From NCBI GenBank assembly GCA_009885905.1, contig VFJU01000429.1, forward strand, positions 1 through 21,574: 21,574 nt of DNA, written 5' to 3'. The notes beneath the pieces were generated by a model that worked only from the letters and a program-made list of their open reading frames with translations, was not told where the DNA came from and made no database searches. Made by a program: the position numbers and the translations under genes. Positions 8,902-15,795 of the stretch are shown here, in pieces. Position 1 is the stretch's first letter. The number at the start of each line of letters is the position of its first letter. Origin of the DNA: Verrucomicrobiota bacterium (lineage in GTDB: Bacteria > Verrucomicrobiota > Verrucomicrobiia > Verrucomicrobiales > Akkermansiaceae).

Positions 8902-9576
8902 TCACGCTTGCGGCGCTTTTGCGTCGAACTCGGCCTTGGCGGCTTTTCGGCATTCTGCGACGAAGTGGTTGCATGCCTCGCGGCAAAGCAATGGAATAGC
9001 TTCCATTTCAGAAAGACTGCTAGGAATTCCGTTGAACCGGCTAGCCTCGCTGTCGTCGAGAGGCGTGGCATCATCGATTTGCCATAAGATTTTTTTCGCG
9101 CACTGATGGGCGGGGCCGCAGACTTGCTGGATGAGTGCCTGCGCACCGGCATCGCTGATCGAGCGCGCAAAGCGATACATACCGGTCTGGCGGTTGAGCT
9201 TTTCTCGAAGCGATTCGATCTCGAGAATGCCGCCTTGTTGTGCGAGAAAAAGCCCGACGCAGGCTGGATAAAATTGATCTAGGGCAAGTAACAGATCGTT
9301 TTCATTTGCGAGGGTCATCACCCATCCTTGCTTGAGGTTGGTTTGGCCTTTGGTGAATCGATACGTTCCGTCTTCGGAATAAGTCGAAAGGTCACGGGCG
9401 TCTGCAGGGCCGTGGTGAACGATCAATCCGCCGAAGTCTGGCTGCACGGTATTCTCGCAGTCGAGGAAGTGGCAAATGACGTATTGAAAACCATGAACGT
9501 TCGTTTGAAGCTCAAGTTGGCCAATGCGGTGAATCCCGTTTTGAAGGAGTTTTTTAAGCTGTGACGCAGAAGACAT
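8902..9576 (-). CDS. DR2241-type putative 4Fe-4S protein, partner of CbiX
   Basis: This 224-residue soluble protein resembles the part of Deinococcus DR2241-like proteins that lies beside a CbiX domain: a stabilising domain, then a 4Fe-4S binding domain. The visible C-terminal cysteines are C153 and C159 (VCGPAHQCAKKILW) and C198 and C202 (LLCREAC), with C209 shortly after; the first four are candidate cluster ligands. The FYPA segment near residue 102-105 is also family-like. It lies 42 bases downstream of cbiX on the same strand, so the two are probably co-transcribed. A role in a redox or insertion step near sirohydrochlorin is inferred from this pairing. The assignment is from memory of the family. 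I used the ATG at 9576, not the TTG four codons upstream. Confidence 0.6.
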   Translation of the reverse strand: MSSASQLKKLLQNGIHRIGQLELQTNVHGFQYVICHFLDCENTVQPDFGGLIVHHGPADARDLSTYSEDGTYRFTKGQTNLKQGWVMTLANENDLLLALDQFYPACVGLFLAQQGGILEIESLREKLNRQTGMYRFARSISDAGAQALIQQVCGPAHQCAKKILWQIDDATPLDDSEASRFNGIPSSLSEMEAIPLLCREACNHFVAECRKAAKAEFDAKAPQA

Positions 9577-9618
9577 CTTAGTAATCAAAAAATGTAAAAT
9601 TCAATTTAAGTCACTTAA

Positions 9619-10437
9619 TTAGAGTGATAAGTGTAGATTATCAAAATCAGCAACCTGATCAAGAATGACATCGGCCAACAATCGTTCGGTTCCGATCGCC
9701 GAACTATAATAGAGCATTTTTCCGCGGAGATGGTGTGGGTTGTGGCGGAATACTTCGCGCTGGCTGGCTGCGGCACCGACCTCGCTCTCGATGCCAAGCA
9801 TGACGGGAATGTCTTGAAACGAGTGGAGCCCGTCGGAGATGAAGAATGGTACGACGACGACGTTGGGCGTTTGCGACAATTGATCCCACTCCGCGATGAA
9901 GGGTTGCTCCTCCATGTAGGCATCGAGCACCGCTGCGTAGCCAGCATTGGATGCCGCGATGAGGTCGACTTGGTCGCGGATAGCTTTGGTGGAATTTTGA
10001 TTAAGGCCGGTGCCGTGTCCAGTGATGATCAAAGTAGTCTCGGATGGAGCGATGTCAGGGGCGACTTCCCGCGCTCGCTTGAGAATGAGATCGGTCATCG
10101 AGCGGTGCACTCCAACGGGCAAGCAGTAGTGAAAAGACTTTCCGCGGACGACTGTAGTTGCCCCGGTGAGTTGGAGTTCGCGGGGAATGACGTCCTGCGT
10201 GAAATATCCCTCGCTGATGAAATCCGGCACCACGTAGACGTCGTCCGCATCGATCAAATAAAAGGCTTCACGCATCGACGGTTCCTCTTTCCAAAAGCAG
10301 CAATGCACCTCGGCGAAAAGTCCGCGTTGGCGAATTTCATCGGCGTGTTCGAAGTAGGGAGTGGAGGAGTCCGGATTCTCGGTGGATCCGTGACCTACGA
10401 TGAGCAGAGCGCTGTTTGGCTTGGCCGCGATTGACAT
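9619..10437 (-). CDS. cbiX: CbiX/SirB-family sirohydrochlorin chelatase, two-domain
   Basis: CbiX-family enzymes put Co2+ (cobalamin route) or Fe2+ (siroheme route) into sirohydrochlorin in the cytoplasm. The 272-residue protein has two repeated chelatase halves. The N-half has LLIVGHGSTE (H16); the C-half has IITGHGTGL (H141) and FFISDGLHSFQDIP (H205). The N-half counterpart of H205 reads FISEGYFTQDVIP, with Phe/Tyr in place of the His, so only the C-half keeps both candidate catalytic histidines. A His-rich stretch near 231-236 (RHNPHH) could bind metal. The start is ATG 10437; an upstream extension of 13 residues is unlike the family. No other siroheme or cobalamin gene is in view, so which metal is used is open. 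Confidence 0.85.
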   Translation of the reverse strand: MSIAAKPNSALLIVGHGSTENPDSSTPYFEHADEIRQRGLFAEVHCCFWKEEPSMREAFYLIDADDVYVVPDFISEGYFTQDVIPRELQLTGATTVVRGKSFHYCLPVGVHRSMTDLILKRAREVAPDIAPSETTLIITGHGTGLNQNSTKAIRDQVDLIAASNAGYAAVLDAYMEEQPFIAEWDQLSQTPNVVVVPFFISDGLHSFQDIPVMLGIESEVGAAASQREVFRHNPHHLRGKMLYYSSAIGTERLLADVILDQVADFDNLHLSL

Positions 10438-10527
10438 GGCGTGAATCTGGCAAGGTTGGGTCGGAATGCAAGGCACGGAACGATTTAAGGGTTTAGATTT
10501 TTAAATTAAGGCGGAGACTGTCGGCGG

Positions 10528-11205
10528 ATGAAGGTGTTCGAAAAACTATTGCTTTGGATAGATCCGCAATTGCGGGCGGGTCCAGAGGCTATGGCAGTGG
10601 ACGAGTGGTTGTTGGAGACCATCGATGCGCCGGTTTTGCGGATTTATGGCTGGCAGGGCGACTGGGTAAGCCTTGGATACTTTGGTGGATTCGCCGCTGC
10701 AGAAGCTGAGTTCCCAGGTGTGGATGTGGTTCGTCGTTGGACGGGTGGGGGAATGGTAGACCATCGTGCGGACTGGACTTATTCGCTTGTCGTGCCTCGC
10801 GGTGAACGGTTGGTGTCTGCGCGTGGTGCAGAGAGTTATCGCTTGGTCCACACTGCACTTGCGAAAGTCCTAACAGACTTAGAAAATCCTGTAAAACTGA
10901 ATGGTGGAAATAACCAGATAGGCACTGGGCTTTGTTTTGAAAACCCAGTTCAATATGATCTAACTGATTCATTCGGTCGGAAAATCGCCGGTGCTGGTCA
11001 GCGCCGAATCAAACTTGGCTTGCTGCATCAAGGTTCCGTTGCGGTGGCGGTAAGTTCGGATAGAAACTCAGAAAAACGAGCAGAGAGATTCTCTGACTTT
11101 TTAGCGTCTCAGTGGGAGGTGGTTTCGTTTTCACCTAATCCCGACGACTTGGCCCGGCGGGCCATCGCTCGCTATGCGTGGGACGGATGGACTCAGCGTC
11201 GGTGA
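10528..11205 (+). CDS. Lipoate/octanoate transferase-family protein (LplA/LipM-like)
   Basis: Members of this BPL/LplA/LipB fold attach lipoate or octanoate to E2 and GcvH proteins of 2-oxoacid dehydrogenase and glycine-cleavage complexes. In the 225 residues one sees RRWTGGGMVDH at 69-79 (the usual RRxxGGGxVxH motif), WTYSLVVP, then CFENPVQYDL with C136, and RKIAGAGQRR with K152, followed by LLHQGSV. The Cys before F and the GGG motif are as in LipM-type octanoyltransferases, where a Cys carries the acyl group; the conserved Lys is shared by all members. No C-terminal accessory domain of long LplA is present. It is divergent from cbiX with 90 bases between. Ligase and octanoyltransferase cannot be told apart from sequence alone. 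Confidence 0.85.
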   Translation: MKVFEKLLLWIDPQLRAGPEAMAVDEWLLETIDAPVLRIYGWQGDWVSLGYFGGFAAAEAEFPGVDVVRRWTGGGMVDHRADWTYSLVVPRGERLVSARGAESYRLVHTALAKVLTDLENPVKLNGGNNQIGTGLCFENPVQYDLTDSFGRKIAGAGQRRIKLGLLHQGSVAVAVSSDRNSEKRAERFSDFLASQWEVVSFSPNPDDLARRAIARYAWDGWTQRR

Positions 11206-11217
11206 GTCTCGTCGAGT

Positions 11218-11232
11218 GAAAATTAGATTTTC
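11218..11232. terminator. Short hairpin between convergent genes
   Basis: GAAAAT and ATTTTC form a perfect six-base-pair stem around TAG, 12 bases after the octanoyl transferase stop and 24 bases before the end of miaB. T-runs inside the stem could serve both strands as a weak two-way terminator. The AT-rich stem makes it doubtful. Confidence 0.25.
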
Positions 11233-11256
11233 TCAGAAGTGGACTTCGATGCAGCG

Positions 11257-12636
11257 TTAGCCTTCAAGGCAGGCAGTACCGAATAGGGTGAACCCGGTGG
11301 ACTCCTCGATCTGAATATCGAGGATTTGTCCGGTGAGGCGTGCGGGGTCGCCGTCAAAGATGACGATTTTATTCTGAGAAGTTCGACCCGTTAGGCGCGC
11401 GGCATTGTTTTTCGATGGGCCTTCGCACAGCACTCGTTGCCGTGTACCAACGATCGCCGCATTGCTGTCGATGGCGAGCTGGTCGACAACTGCAAGCAAG
11501 CGTTGGTTGCGCTCCTCTTTCACCGCCTCGTCGAGTTGGCCTTCCATTTCAGCGGCAGGGGTGTTGCGGCGTTTTGAGTAACGGAACACGAATGCGTTGT
11601 CGAACTTGAGTCGTTCAACGGTATCGATGGTGGCTTGAAAATCCTCCTCCGTTTCGCCTGGGAAGCCGACAATCATGTCGGTGGTGATGGCGATACCCGG
11701 GCGAGCAGCTTTCATTTTCTCACAGATTTCAACAAACTTTGCGTTTTTGTAGGGTCGGCGCATCTCCTTGAGAATGCGGTCGGAGCCGCTTTGCATGGGA
11801 AAATGAATGTGCGAGCAGAGTTTAGGTAAATAGGTAAACGCCGTAACGAGGTCGTCTCGGTATCCAATCGGGTGGGGCGAGGTGAACCGGATCCGCTCAA
11901 TACCATCGATTTCATGAACCGATTCTAACAGTTGTACAAAGGGTGATTTACCATCGACTTTTGGAAACTCAGTGCGGCCGTATAAATTGACGATTTGTCC
12001 TAACAGCGTAACCTCCTTGACCCCATGAGCCGCGAGATGGCGAACTTCTCCGACGACCTCTAAGATCGGTCGACCACGTTCCTTGCCGCGAGTGTCGGGT
12101 ACGATGCAGAATGAGCAACGCATGTTACATCCTTGCATGATCGAGACAAAAGATGATGCTTCGTAGACTTTCGGGACATGATCGCGGATCGTATTTTGTG
12201 ATCCCTCCTCCTCGGCAATATCACAGACGGTGGTACCGCGTAGTGAGTAGGTGGGATCGTCCATGCGGGCTTCTAACCGACGTTGGAGGATACGGTCGAC
12301 GTATTCAAAAACCTTATGGTATTTTTGAGTGCCAACGACCAAGTCGAGCTTAGGCACTGTTTGAAAAAGTTCCTCACCGCGGGACTGGGCCATGCAACCC
12401 ATGAAGCCATAGACCACGTGTTTTCGGTCACGACCCTTATGGATCAAATTGCCCATTTTACCCAGTGCCTTTTGTTCTGCTTGGTCGCGAACCGAGCACG
12501 TGTTGATGAGCACGGCATCGGCCTCATTTTCATTCGTCGTGACCGTGTAGCCGCCCTCACTGAACATTTTTACGACTTGTTCGGAGTCGCGCTCGTTCAT
12601 CTGGCAGCCGTAGGTTTTGACGTAGAGTTTAGGCAT
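11257..12636 (-). CDS. miaB: MiaB tRNA 2-methylthio-N6-isopentenyladenosine synthase
   Basis: MiaB is a radical-SAM methylthiotransferase that adds 2-methylthio to i6A37 of tRNAs reading UNN codons. All parts are present in 459 residues. The N-terminal cluster cysteines are C11 (YGCQMNERDSE), C47 (NTCSVR) and C81 (GFMGC). The radical-SAM motif CxxxCxxC is at C170, C174 and C177 in MQGCNMRCSFC. The TIM-barrel core follows, then a C-terminal TRAM domain from about 390 (TRQRVLCEG...LFG) for RNA binding. ERDSE is typical of MiaB rather than the ribosomal-protein enzyme RimO. ATG 12636 gives the family start MPKLYVKTYGC; a TTG eight codons upstream is rejected. It ends convergently with the octanoyl transferase. 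Confidence 0.96.
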   Translation of the reverse strand: MPKLYVKTYGCQMNERDSEQVVKMFSEGGYTVTTNENEADAVLINTCSVRDQAEQKALGKMGNLIHKGRDRKHVVYGFMGCMAQSRGEELFQTVPKLDLVVGTQKYHKVFEYVDRILQRRLEARMDDPTYSLRGTTVCDIAEEEGSQNTIRDHVPKVYEASSFVSIMQGCNMRCSFCIVPDTRGKERGRPILEVVGEVRHLAAHGVKEVTLLGQIVNLYGRTEFPKVDGKSPFVQLLESVHEIDGIERIRFTSPHPIGYRDDLVTAFTYLPKLCSHIHFPMQSGSDRILKEMRRPYKNAKFVEICEKMKAARPGIAITTDMIVGFPGETEEDFQATIDTVERLKFDNAFVFRYSKRRNTPAAEMEGQLDEAVKEERNQRLLAVVDQLAIDSNAAIVGTRQRVLCEGPSKNNAARLTGRTSQNKIVIFDGDPARLTGQILDIQIEESTGFTLFGTACLEG

Positions 12637-13013
12637 GGAGTTTCCGGGTCGAGCGCGCAAGCTAGGGGTTAAACGCTAAAGGTTCAAGACCGCAAGCGCT
12701 TCACAGTAATCCGGAGTGCGGTGCGTTCTGACATCGCCAACCGACAATTGAATATCTTCCCCACTTGGTGATTTTCTTGGCTTTAGAAGATAAAGATTCA
12801 CGGCACCGCAACGGGTAGAGCCAGAGTAAGCATGGGCACCTTTGGAACCTGATTGGCAAATTGTTACGTCAAACACCAAATATTAGAACCTAAGCCACGG
12901 ACGACAAATTCGAAAATTAGTTAATTTTACTTAATTATTAAATATTCTTGATAATAAATAAAATCTAATACATTCAAGGCACATCGATGATTTTTTGATC
13001 ATCCCCGTCAGAC
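12637..13013. other. Gap between miaB and the next gene, AT-rich on the right
   Basis: About 375 bases. On the minus strand a 67-codon frame (12676-12879, TTG start, stop 40 bases before miaB) is open but matches nothing I know and is not claimed as a gene. The right half, from about 12895, is very AT-rich and probably holds the promoter of the gene at 13014. It contains the palindrome described separately. No tRNA or riboswitch is visible. Confidence 0.4.
12913..12928. repeat. AT-rich palindrome upstream of gene 13014
   Basis: AAAATTA (12913-12919) and TAATTTT (12922-12928) form a perfect inverted repeat with a two-base centre, 85 bases upstream of the ATG at 13014. It could be a regulator site or, given the AT content, chance. 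Confidence 0.3.
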
Positions 13014-13532
13014 ATGAATCCAAATCATACGGAAGCCGAAATCAGAGAGTTTTCCCCGGAACCATCGACGTGCAACGATGACATTTATCAGTTGCTCGAC
13101 GAACAAGTCGCACGTTTGGCAAAAAAAAGACGACAGGGCAACTGGCTCACAGTATCATTTTTCGGGCTGATGATAGGAAGTGCGTCTGCGTGGTTTTCGA
13201 GTTCCGAAGATAATCGCCGCATCGTGGCGGATTTAATTACGGATATCAAAGCCAGCGGCAAGGATTTAGATCTGATTAGAAGTGTCACGGTTATGGCAAG
13301 CCAGTATGACAAGGCGCTGGAAATGATCGGCAACCGATCTAAGGATATTGAAAAGGCCACCATTTCCCTCGGTATCGATCCCAGGTCGGTGACGGAGGAC
13401 GGAATGGAAAGAGAAATGAAAGAAATGATGGGCGGCAAGGGCAAAACCGTCGGTGAACGAGATCGCTTGTTACAACAAAAGCTTGGCGGTTATGTGCAGG
13501 CACTCGAAAAAAGAACGAAAAAGTCTAACTAG
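13014..13532 (+). CDS. Unknown one-helix membrane protein with charged C-terminal region
   Basis: I do not recognise this 172-residue protein. It has a hydrophilic acidic N-terminus (about 1-40), a single hydrophobic stretch at about 43-60 (NWLTVSFFGLMIGSASAWF), and a long charged helical region rich in Asp, Lys, Glu and Met. Segments such as SVTVMASQYDKALEMIG and DGMEREMKEMMGG look like amphipathic helices or a coiled coil. The basic KKRRQ before the helix suggests the N-terminus is inside and the helical part outside or in the periplasm. There is no Cys near a lipobox. It stands alone after an AT-rich upstream region; a small possible membrane peptide follows 41 bases after its stop. There is no Shine-Dalgarno. 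It is likely real by length and composition, function unknown. Confidence 0.7.
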   Translation: MNPNHTEAEIREFSPEPSTCNDDIYQLLDEQVARLAKKRRQGNWLTVSFFGLMIGSASAWFSSSEDNRRIVADLITDIKASGKDLDLIRSVTVMASQYDKALEMIGNRSKDIEKATISLGIDPRSVTEDGMEREMKEMMGGKGKTVGERDRLLQQKLGGYVQALEKRTKKSN

Positions 13533-13539
13533 AAATCCT

Positions 13540-13562
13540 CGGTTTTCCGTGAGGGAAATCCG
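13540..13562 (+). terminator. Hairpin just after gene 13014-13532
   Basis: CGGTTTTCC (13540-13548) pairs with GGAAATCCG (13554-13562), eight of nine positions, around a five-base loop, beginning seven bases after the stop codon. The following bases (TCTGATTT) are only mildly T-rich. If it ends transcription, the small ORF at 13574 would need its own promoter. Confidence 0.35.
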
Positions 13563-13573
13563 TCTGATTTGCA

Positions 13574-13711
13574 ATGGTAGACCCATGGTCTAAGATTAAC
13601 CCATTGCTGTTTTCTGAGTTGCCTAGGATTAAATTCTATCGCTTCACACCAGTCGTAATTGTTTTAGCTCTCGTCTTACTTGCAACTCGATTGCTTGTAG
13701 TCCTTTTTTAA
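13574..13711 (+). CDS. Possible 45-residue single-pass membrane peptide
   Basis: An ATG-initiated ORF of 45 codons plus TAA, not preceded by a Shine-Dalgarno. The N-terminal half is polar and basic (MVDPWSKINPLLFSELPRIK, then FYRFTP). The C-terminal half is one continuous hydrophobic segment (VVIVLALVLLATRLLVVLF) with a single Arg, and ends right after it. This arrangement is that of a small inner-membrane protein. It lies 41 bases after the membrane protein gene and 128 bases before vapB. A chance ORF of this length is quite possible, but the clean split into a polar and a hydrophobic half is less likely by chance. No function can be given. Confidence 0.35.
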   Translation: MVDPWSKINPLLFSELPRIKFYRFTPVVIVLALVLLATRLLVVLF

Positions 13712-13779
13712 TTTTGCATCTGTATTGTTTTTTTCTTCATCGTGTAAATACCGTCTAGGCGTCTTTTTTTATTTATTTC

Positions 13780-13794
13780 GAATCAAAAAGATTC
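13780..13794. repeat. Inverted repeat upstream of vapB, possible operator
   Basis: GAATC and GATTC form a perfect five-base inverted repeat around AAAAA, ending 45 bases before the vapB ATG. VapB-VapC complexes commonly repress their own promoter through inverted repeats, so it is a candidate site, though short arms make it weak. Confidence 0.3.
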
Positions 13795-13824
13795 AAAATA
13801 ATTCTTTTATTGATGCAAAATGAG

Positions 13825-13833
13825 TGATATTAT
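13825..13833 (+). promoter_or_regulatory. Extended -10 promoter element for vapBC
   Basis: TGATATTAT has the TGn extension followed by TATTAT (five of six to TATAAT). The -10 ends six bases before the vapB ATG, so transcription starting about seven bases downstream would begin at or next to the A of ATG, giving a leaderless mRNA. No good -35 hexamer is seen, as is usual with extended -10 promoters. Confidence 0.4.
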
Positions 13834-13839
13834 TCCGCC

Positions 13840-14073
13840 ATGAGAATCACTGTTGATATCGAAGATGACGTCATGTCTGAATTGCTTAAAATCACCGGGG
13901 ACAAGAATAAAAGTCCAGCGGTGGCGCGAGCGGTCACTGAGTTTGTGCGGCGTAAACAGGCGCGAGAATTCGGAAAGATGATTCGCGAGGGAGTTTTTGA
14001 CTACCCGGCTCCAGCGCCAGATGCGGCGGGACTTGACTCTGCAAATCCAGTCCCACCCCTCTATCAAGACTGA
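13840..14073 (+). CDS. vapB: VapB-family antitoxin
   Basis: Antitoxin of a type II toxin-antitoxin pair; it binds and silences the VapC nuclease and represses the operon. The 77-residue protein begins with an N-terminal strand MRITVDIEDDVM followed by two helices (LLKITGDKNKSPAVARAVTEFV...RRKQAREFG), the ribbon-helix-helix-like DNA-binding layout of this VapB group. The Pro/Ala-rich tail (about 50-77) is the part expected to wrap the toxin. The vapC start lies six bases after its stop. There is no Shine-Dalgarno, and the start is next to a possible extended -10. Confidence 0.88.
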   Translation: MRITVDIEDDVMSELLKITGDKNKSPAVARAVTEFVRRKQAREFGKMIREGVFDYPAPAPDAAGLDSANPVPPLYQD

Positions 14074-14079
14074 GTTGCC

Positions 14080-14505
14080 ATGGTGCTAGTGGATTCATCT
14101 GCCTGGATTGAGAGTCTCCGCCGTAATGGCGATATGAGGGTGAAGCTGGCCGTCGAGGGCTTACTGGATGCCTACGAAGCTCAGTGGTGCTCGCCTGTCC
14201 GACTGGAAGTTCTCGGAGGCGCGCGTCTGGAAGAACGCGCGCTCTTGGGGAAACGCTTTTCCGTCATTCCTTACCGTCTTTGTCGGGAGGATGATTGGGA
14301 CCGCGCTGTTGCCTTGGCTTGGCGGCTTCGCTCCAAAGGTCTAACGGTCCCATGGCTCGATGTCCTCATCGCTGCCATCGCCATCCATGACGGCGTGCGC
14401 CTGTATGCTATCGATGCACATTTCCATGAAATCGCCAAGCACAGCGGTCTTTTAATCTATCGCCCAGGCTATGGCGGTAGTTTTAATGATTCAGATGACG
14501 GCTAA
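14080..14505 (+). CDS. vapC: VapC-family PIN-domain toxin (ribonuclease)
   Basis: VapC toxins are PIN-domain endoribonucleases that stop translation by cutting tRNA or rRNA. The four acidic residues expected at the metal site are visible: D5 (VLVDSSAWIE), E43 (RLEVLGG), D94 (VPWLDVLIAAIA) and D112 (LYAIDAHFHEIA). Length (141 residues) and order fit the family. It overlaps neither neighbour; vapB is six bases upstream, in the usual antitoxin-first order. The intact acidic set suggests an active toxin. Its RNA target cannot be read from the sequence. The next gene (walJ) converges, with about 100 bases between in which I see nothing definite. Confidence 0.93.
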   Translation: MVLVDSSAWIESLRRNGDMRVKLAVEGLLDAYEAQWCSPVRLEVLGGARLEERALLGKRFSVIPYRLCREDDWDRAVALAWRLRSKGLTVPWLDVLIAAIAIHDGVRLYAIDAHFHEIAKHSGLLIYRPGYGGSFNDSDDG

Positions 14506-14607
14506 ACTCGTTTCTTTTGCGCTGATTGCCAGACTACTTCTTTCATGCTGTTGATACTCATTTCAGCCATACTTGCCTTTTCTCTATCGTAATGGGAGCA
14601 CGTTTTA

Positions 14608-15399
14608 CTAGAATTGAAACCATTCGGTGGGTTCGTGCTGAGGTGCGCAGTGTAATCCCACATGTCCGTGTCCGAGTTCTGAGAGGCAAGCTTGGAGTTG
14701 GGCTAAAATAATTTCTGGTGTATTACAATCTGAGCTCAAGTGGCCAAGTACCACCTTGCCCAGCGCGGGGTGAGAGATGTCGCGGATTAGCTCGGTAACC
14801 TGCCCATTTGACAAATGCCCATGCCGCGAACTGATCCGCTGCTTGATTGACCATGGGCGTTTGGTATCCGAATCTAACAATCCTTCGTCGTAGTTCGCCT
14901 CAACGAAGAGGCCGTTAAGGCCGCGCAGTTGTTCGGTCATGCTGCGTGTCACAAATCCAGCATCTGATAGAAATCCCAAGCGCTTTTTTTTGTAGCCGAC
15001 CACGAAGCCCACCGGATCCACCGCGTCATGCTGGATGGCGAAAGTTTCGATAGTAATTTCACCGATTGTAAACACCTGACCTGCCTCGAAAAATTTCCAC
15101 TTGCCGCCTTCGATTCCATTTTCACGCACGATACGCGCCGTGGATGGAGTGGTGAAAACCGTCATGGGGTTTTTTTTGAGAAATATTTTGAGCCCACGAA
15201 CGTGGTCTCCATGCTCATGGGTGAGCAAAATTCCGTTTAACGATGCCGGATCGATTCCCACCTGCAAGAGCCGCAGGGACAACTGCTTTGCATTCAATCC
15301 TGCATCGATCATCAATCGCATTCCTCCACATTCGACAACCGCCGCATTTCCTCCGCTCCCACTTCCCAGCACTACAAATTGGATCACGTGGGAGACCAT
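14608..15399 (-). CDS. Metallo-beta-lactamase-fold hydrolase, WalJ/YycJ type
   Basis: A 263-residue MBL-fold protein with GSGSGGNA near residue 12, the metal motif HEHGDH at 61-66, a later Asp in FLSDAGF and a His in VVLGHLS near the C-terminus. This set and the start VLGSGSGGNA are typical of the WalJ/YycJ group, cytoplasmic hydrolases linked to cell-wall and replication coordination in Firmicutes and found in many other phyla; the substrate is not settled. I chose ATG 15399; an in-frame TTG 13 codons upstream would add residues not in the family. It is the last gene of a minus-strand run and converges with vapC. A WalK/WalR two-component pair is not in view, so a walRK link is not shown here. 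Confidence 0.88.
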   Translation of the reverse strand: MVSHVIQFVVLGSGSGGNAAVVECGGMRLMIDAGLNAKQLSLRLLQVGIDPASLNGILLTHEHGDHVRGLKIFLKKNPMTVFTTPSTARIVRENGIEGGKWKFFEAGQVFTIGEITIETFAIQHDAVDPVGFVVGYKKKRLGFLSDAGFVTRSMTEQLRGLNGLFVEANYDEGLLDSDTKRPWSIKQRISSRHGHLSNGQVTELIRDISHPALGKVVLGHLSSDCNTPEIILAQLQACLSELGHGHVGLHCAPQHEPTEWFQF

Positions 15400-15444
15400 G
15401 TGCGACTGGGCAAAATCAATCAAGGTCTTCGAGACCAACTTAGA

Positions 15445-15591
15445 CTAATTCAAAAAAAAGATAACCGCTGTGCCGTCCTTGGCGCTGTGAGCCACGTTCC
15501 GTAAACTCAATAAGTGGGATCGTCCATCGCTTTTCCGTCTTCCTAAGAAGGCATGACATATTACGTTGGAAGATGATCCCGGTTCAATCAT
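15445..15591 (-). CDS. Possible 48-residue ORF or gene remnant before walJ
   Basis: An ATG-initiated minus-strand ORF with 48 codons before TAG, 45 bases upstream of the walJ ATG. The translation reads like protein: MIEPGSSSNVICHAFLGRR, then a polar turn, LLSLRNVAHSAKDGT and the hydrophobic end AVIFFLN. In the same frame a TAG sits a few codons before the ATG, so a longer ancestral gene could have been cut by a stop. I do not recognise a family. It could equally be a chance ORF. The same stretch has a 39-codon ORF in another frame on this strand, so frame choice is not certain. Confidence 0.3.
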   Translation of the reverse strand: MIEPGSSSNVICHAFLGRRKSDGRSHLLSLRNVAHSAKDGTAVIFFLN

Positions 15592-15795
15592 ATCGGTTCG
15601 GGCCAGCTACCAAAAATGGGCGCACACAGCAGTCAGCAGAATTTAACCAGAAGCATCAAAGCTGCAACTCCAAACATAAAAAAGAATCTCCTTTTCAAAT
15701 TAAATTTTACAAACAAAGCGACTGTCTATTGTTATCGAATCCAGAAAAAGTCATGACGAATTCCGTAGAATTATGGAAATATTAGATTCGTTTCG

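Noticed and set aside
9730..10434. 234-codon ORF antisense to cbiX
   Set aside because: The minus-strand frame is clearly CbiX; this long antisense frame is a codon-bias shadow.
12676..12879. 67-codon minus-strand ORF upstream of miaB
   Set aside because: It begins with TTG, has no recognisable motif and no neighbour support; left out of the gene list, though noted in the gap entry.
15573..15785. 70-codon plus-strand ORF before corA
   Set aside because: The composition is Lys/Gln/Ser/Asn-rich without a pattern and it lies against both flanking minus-strand genes; it is likely chance.
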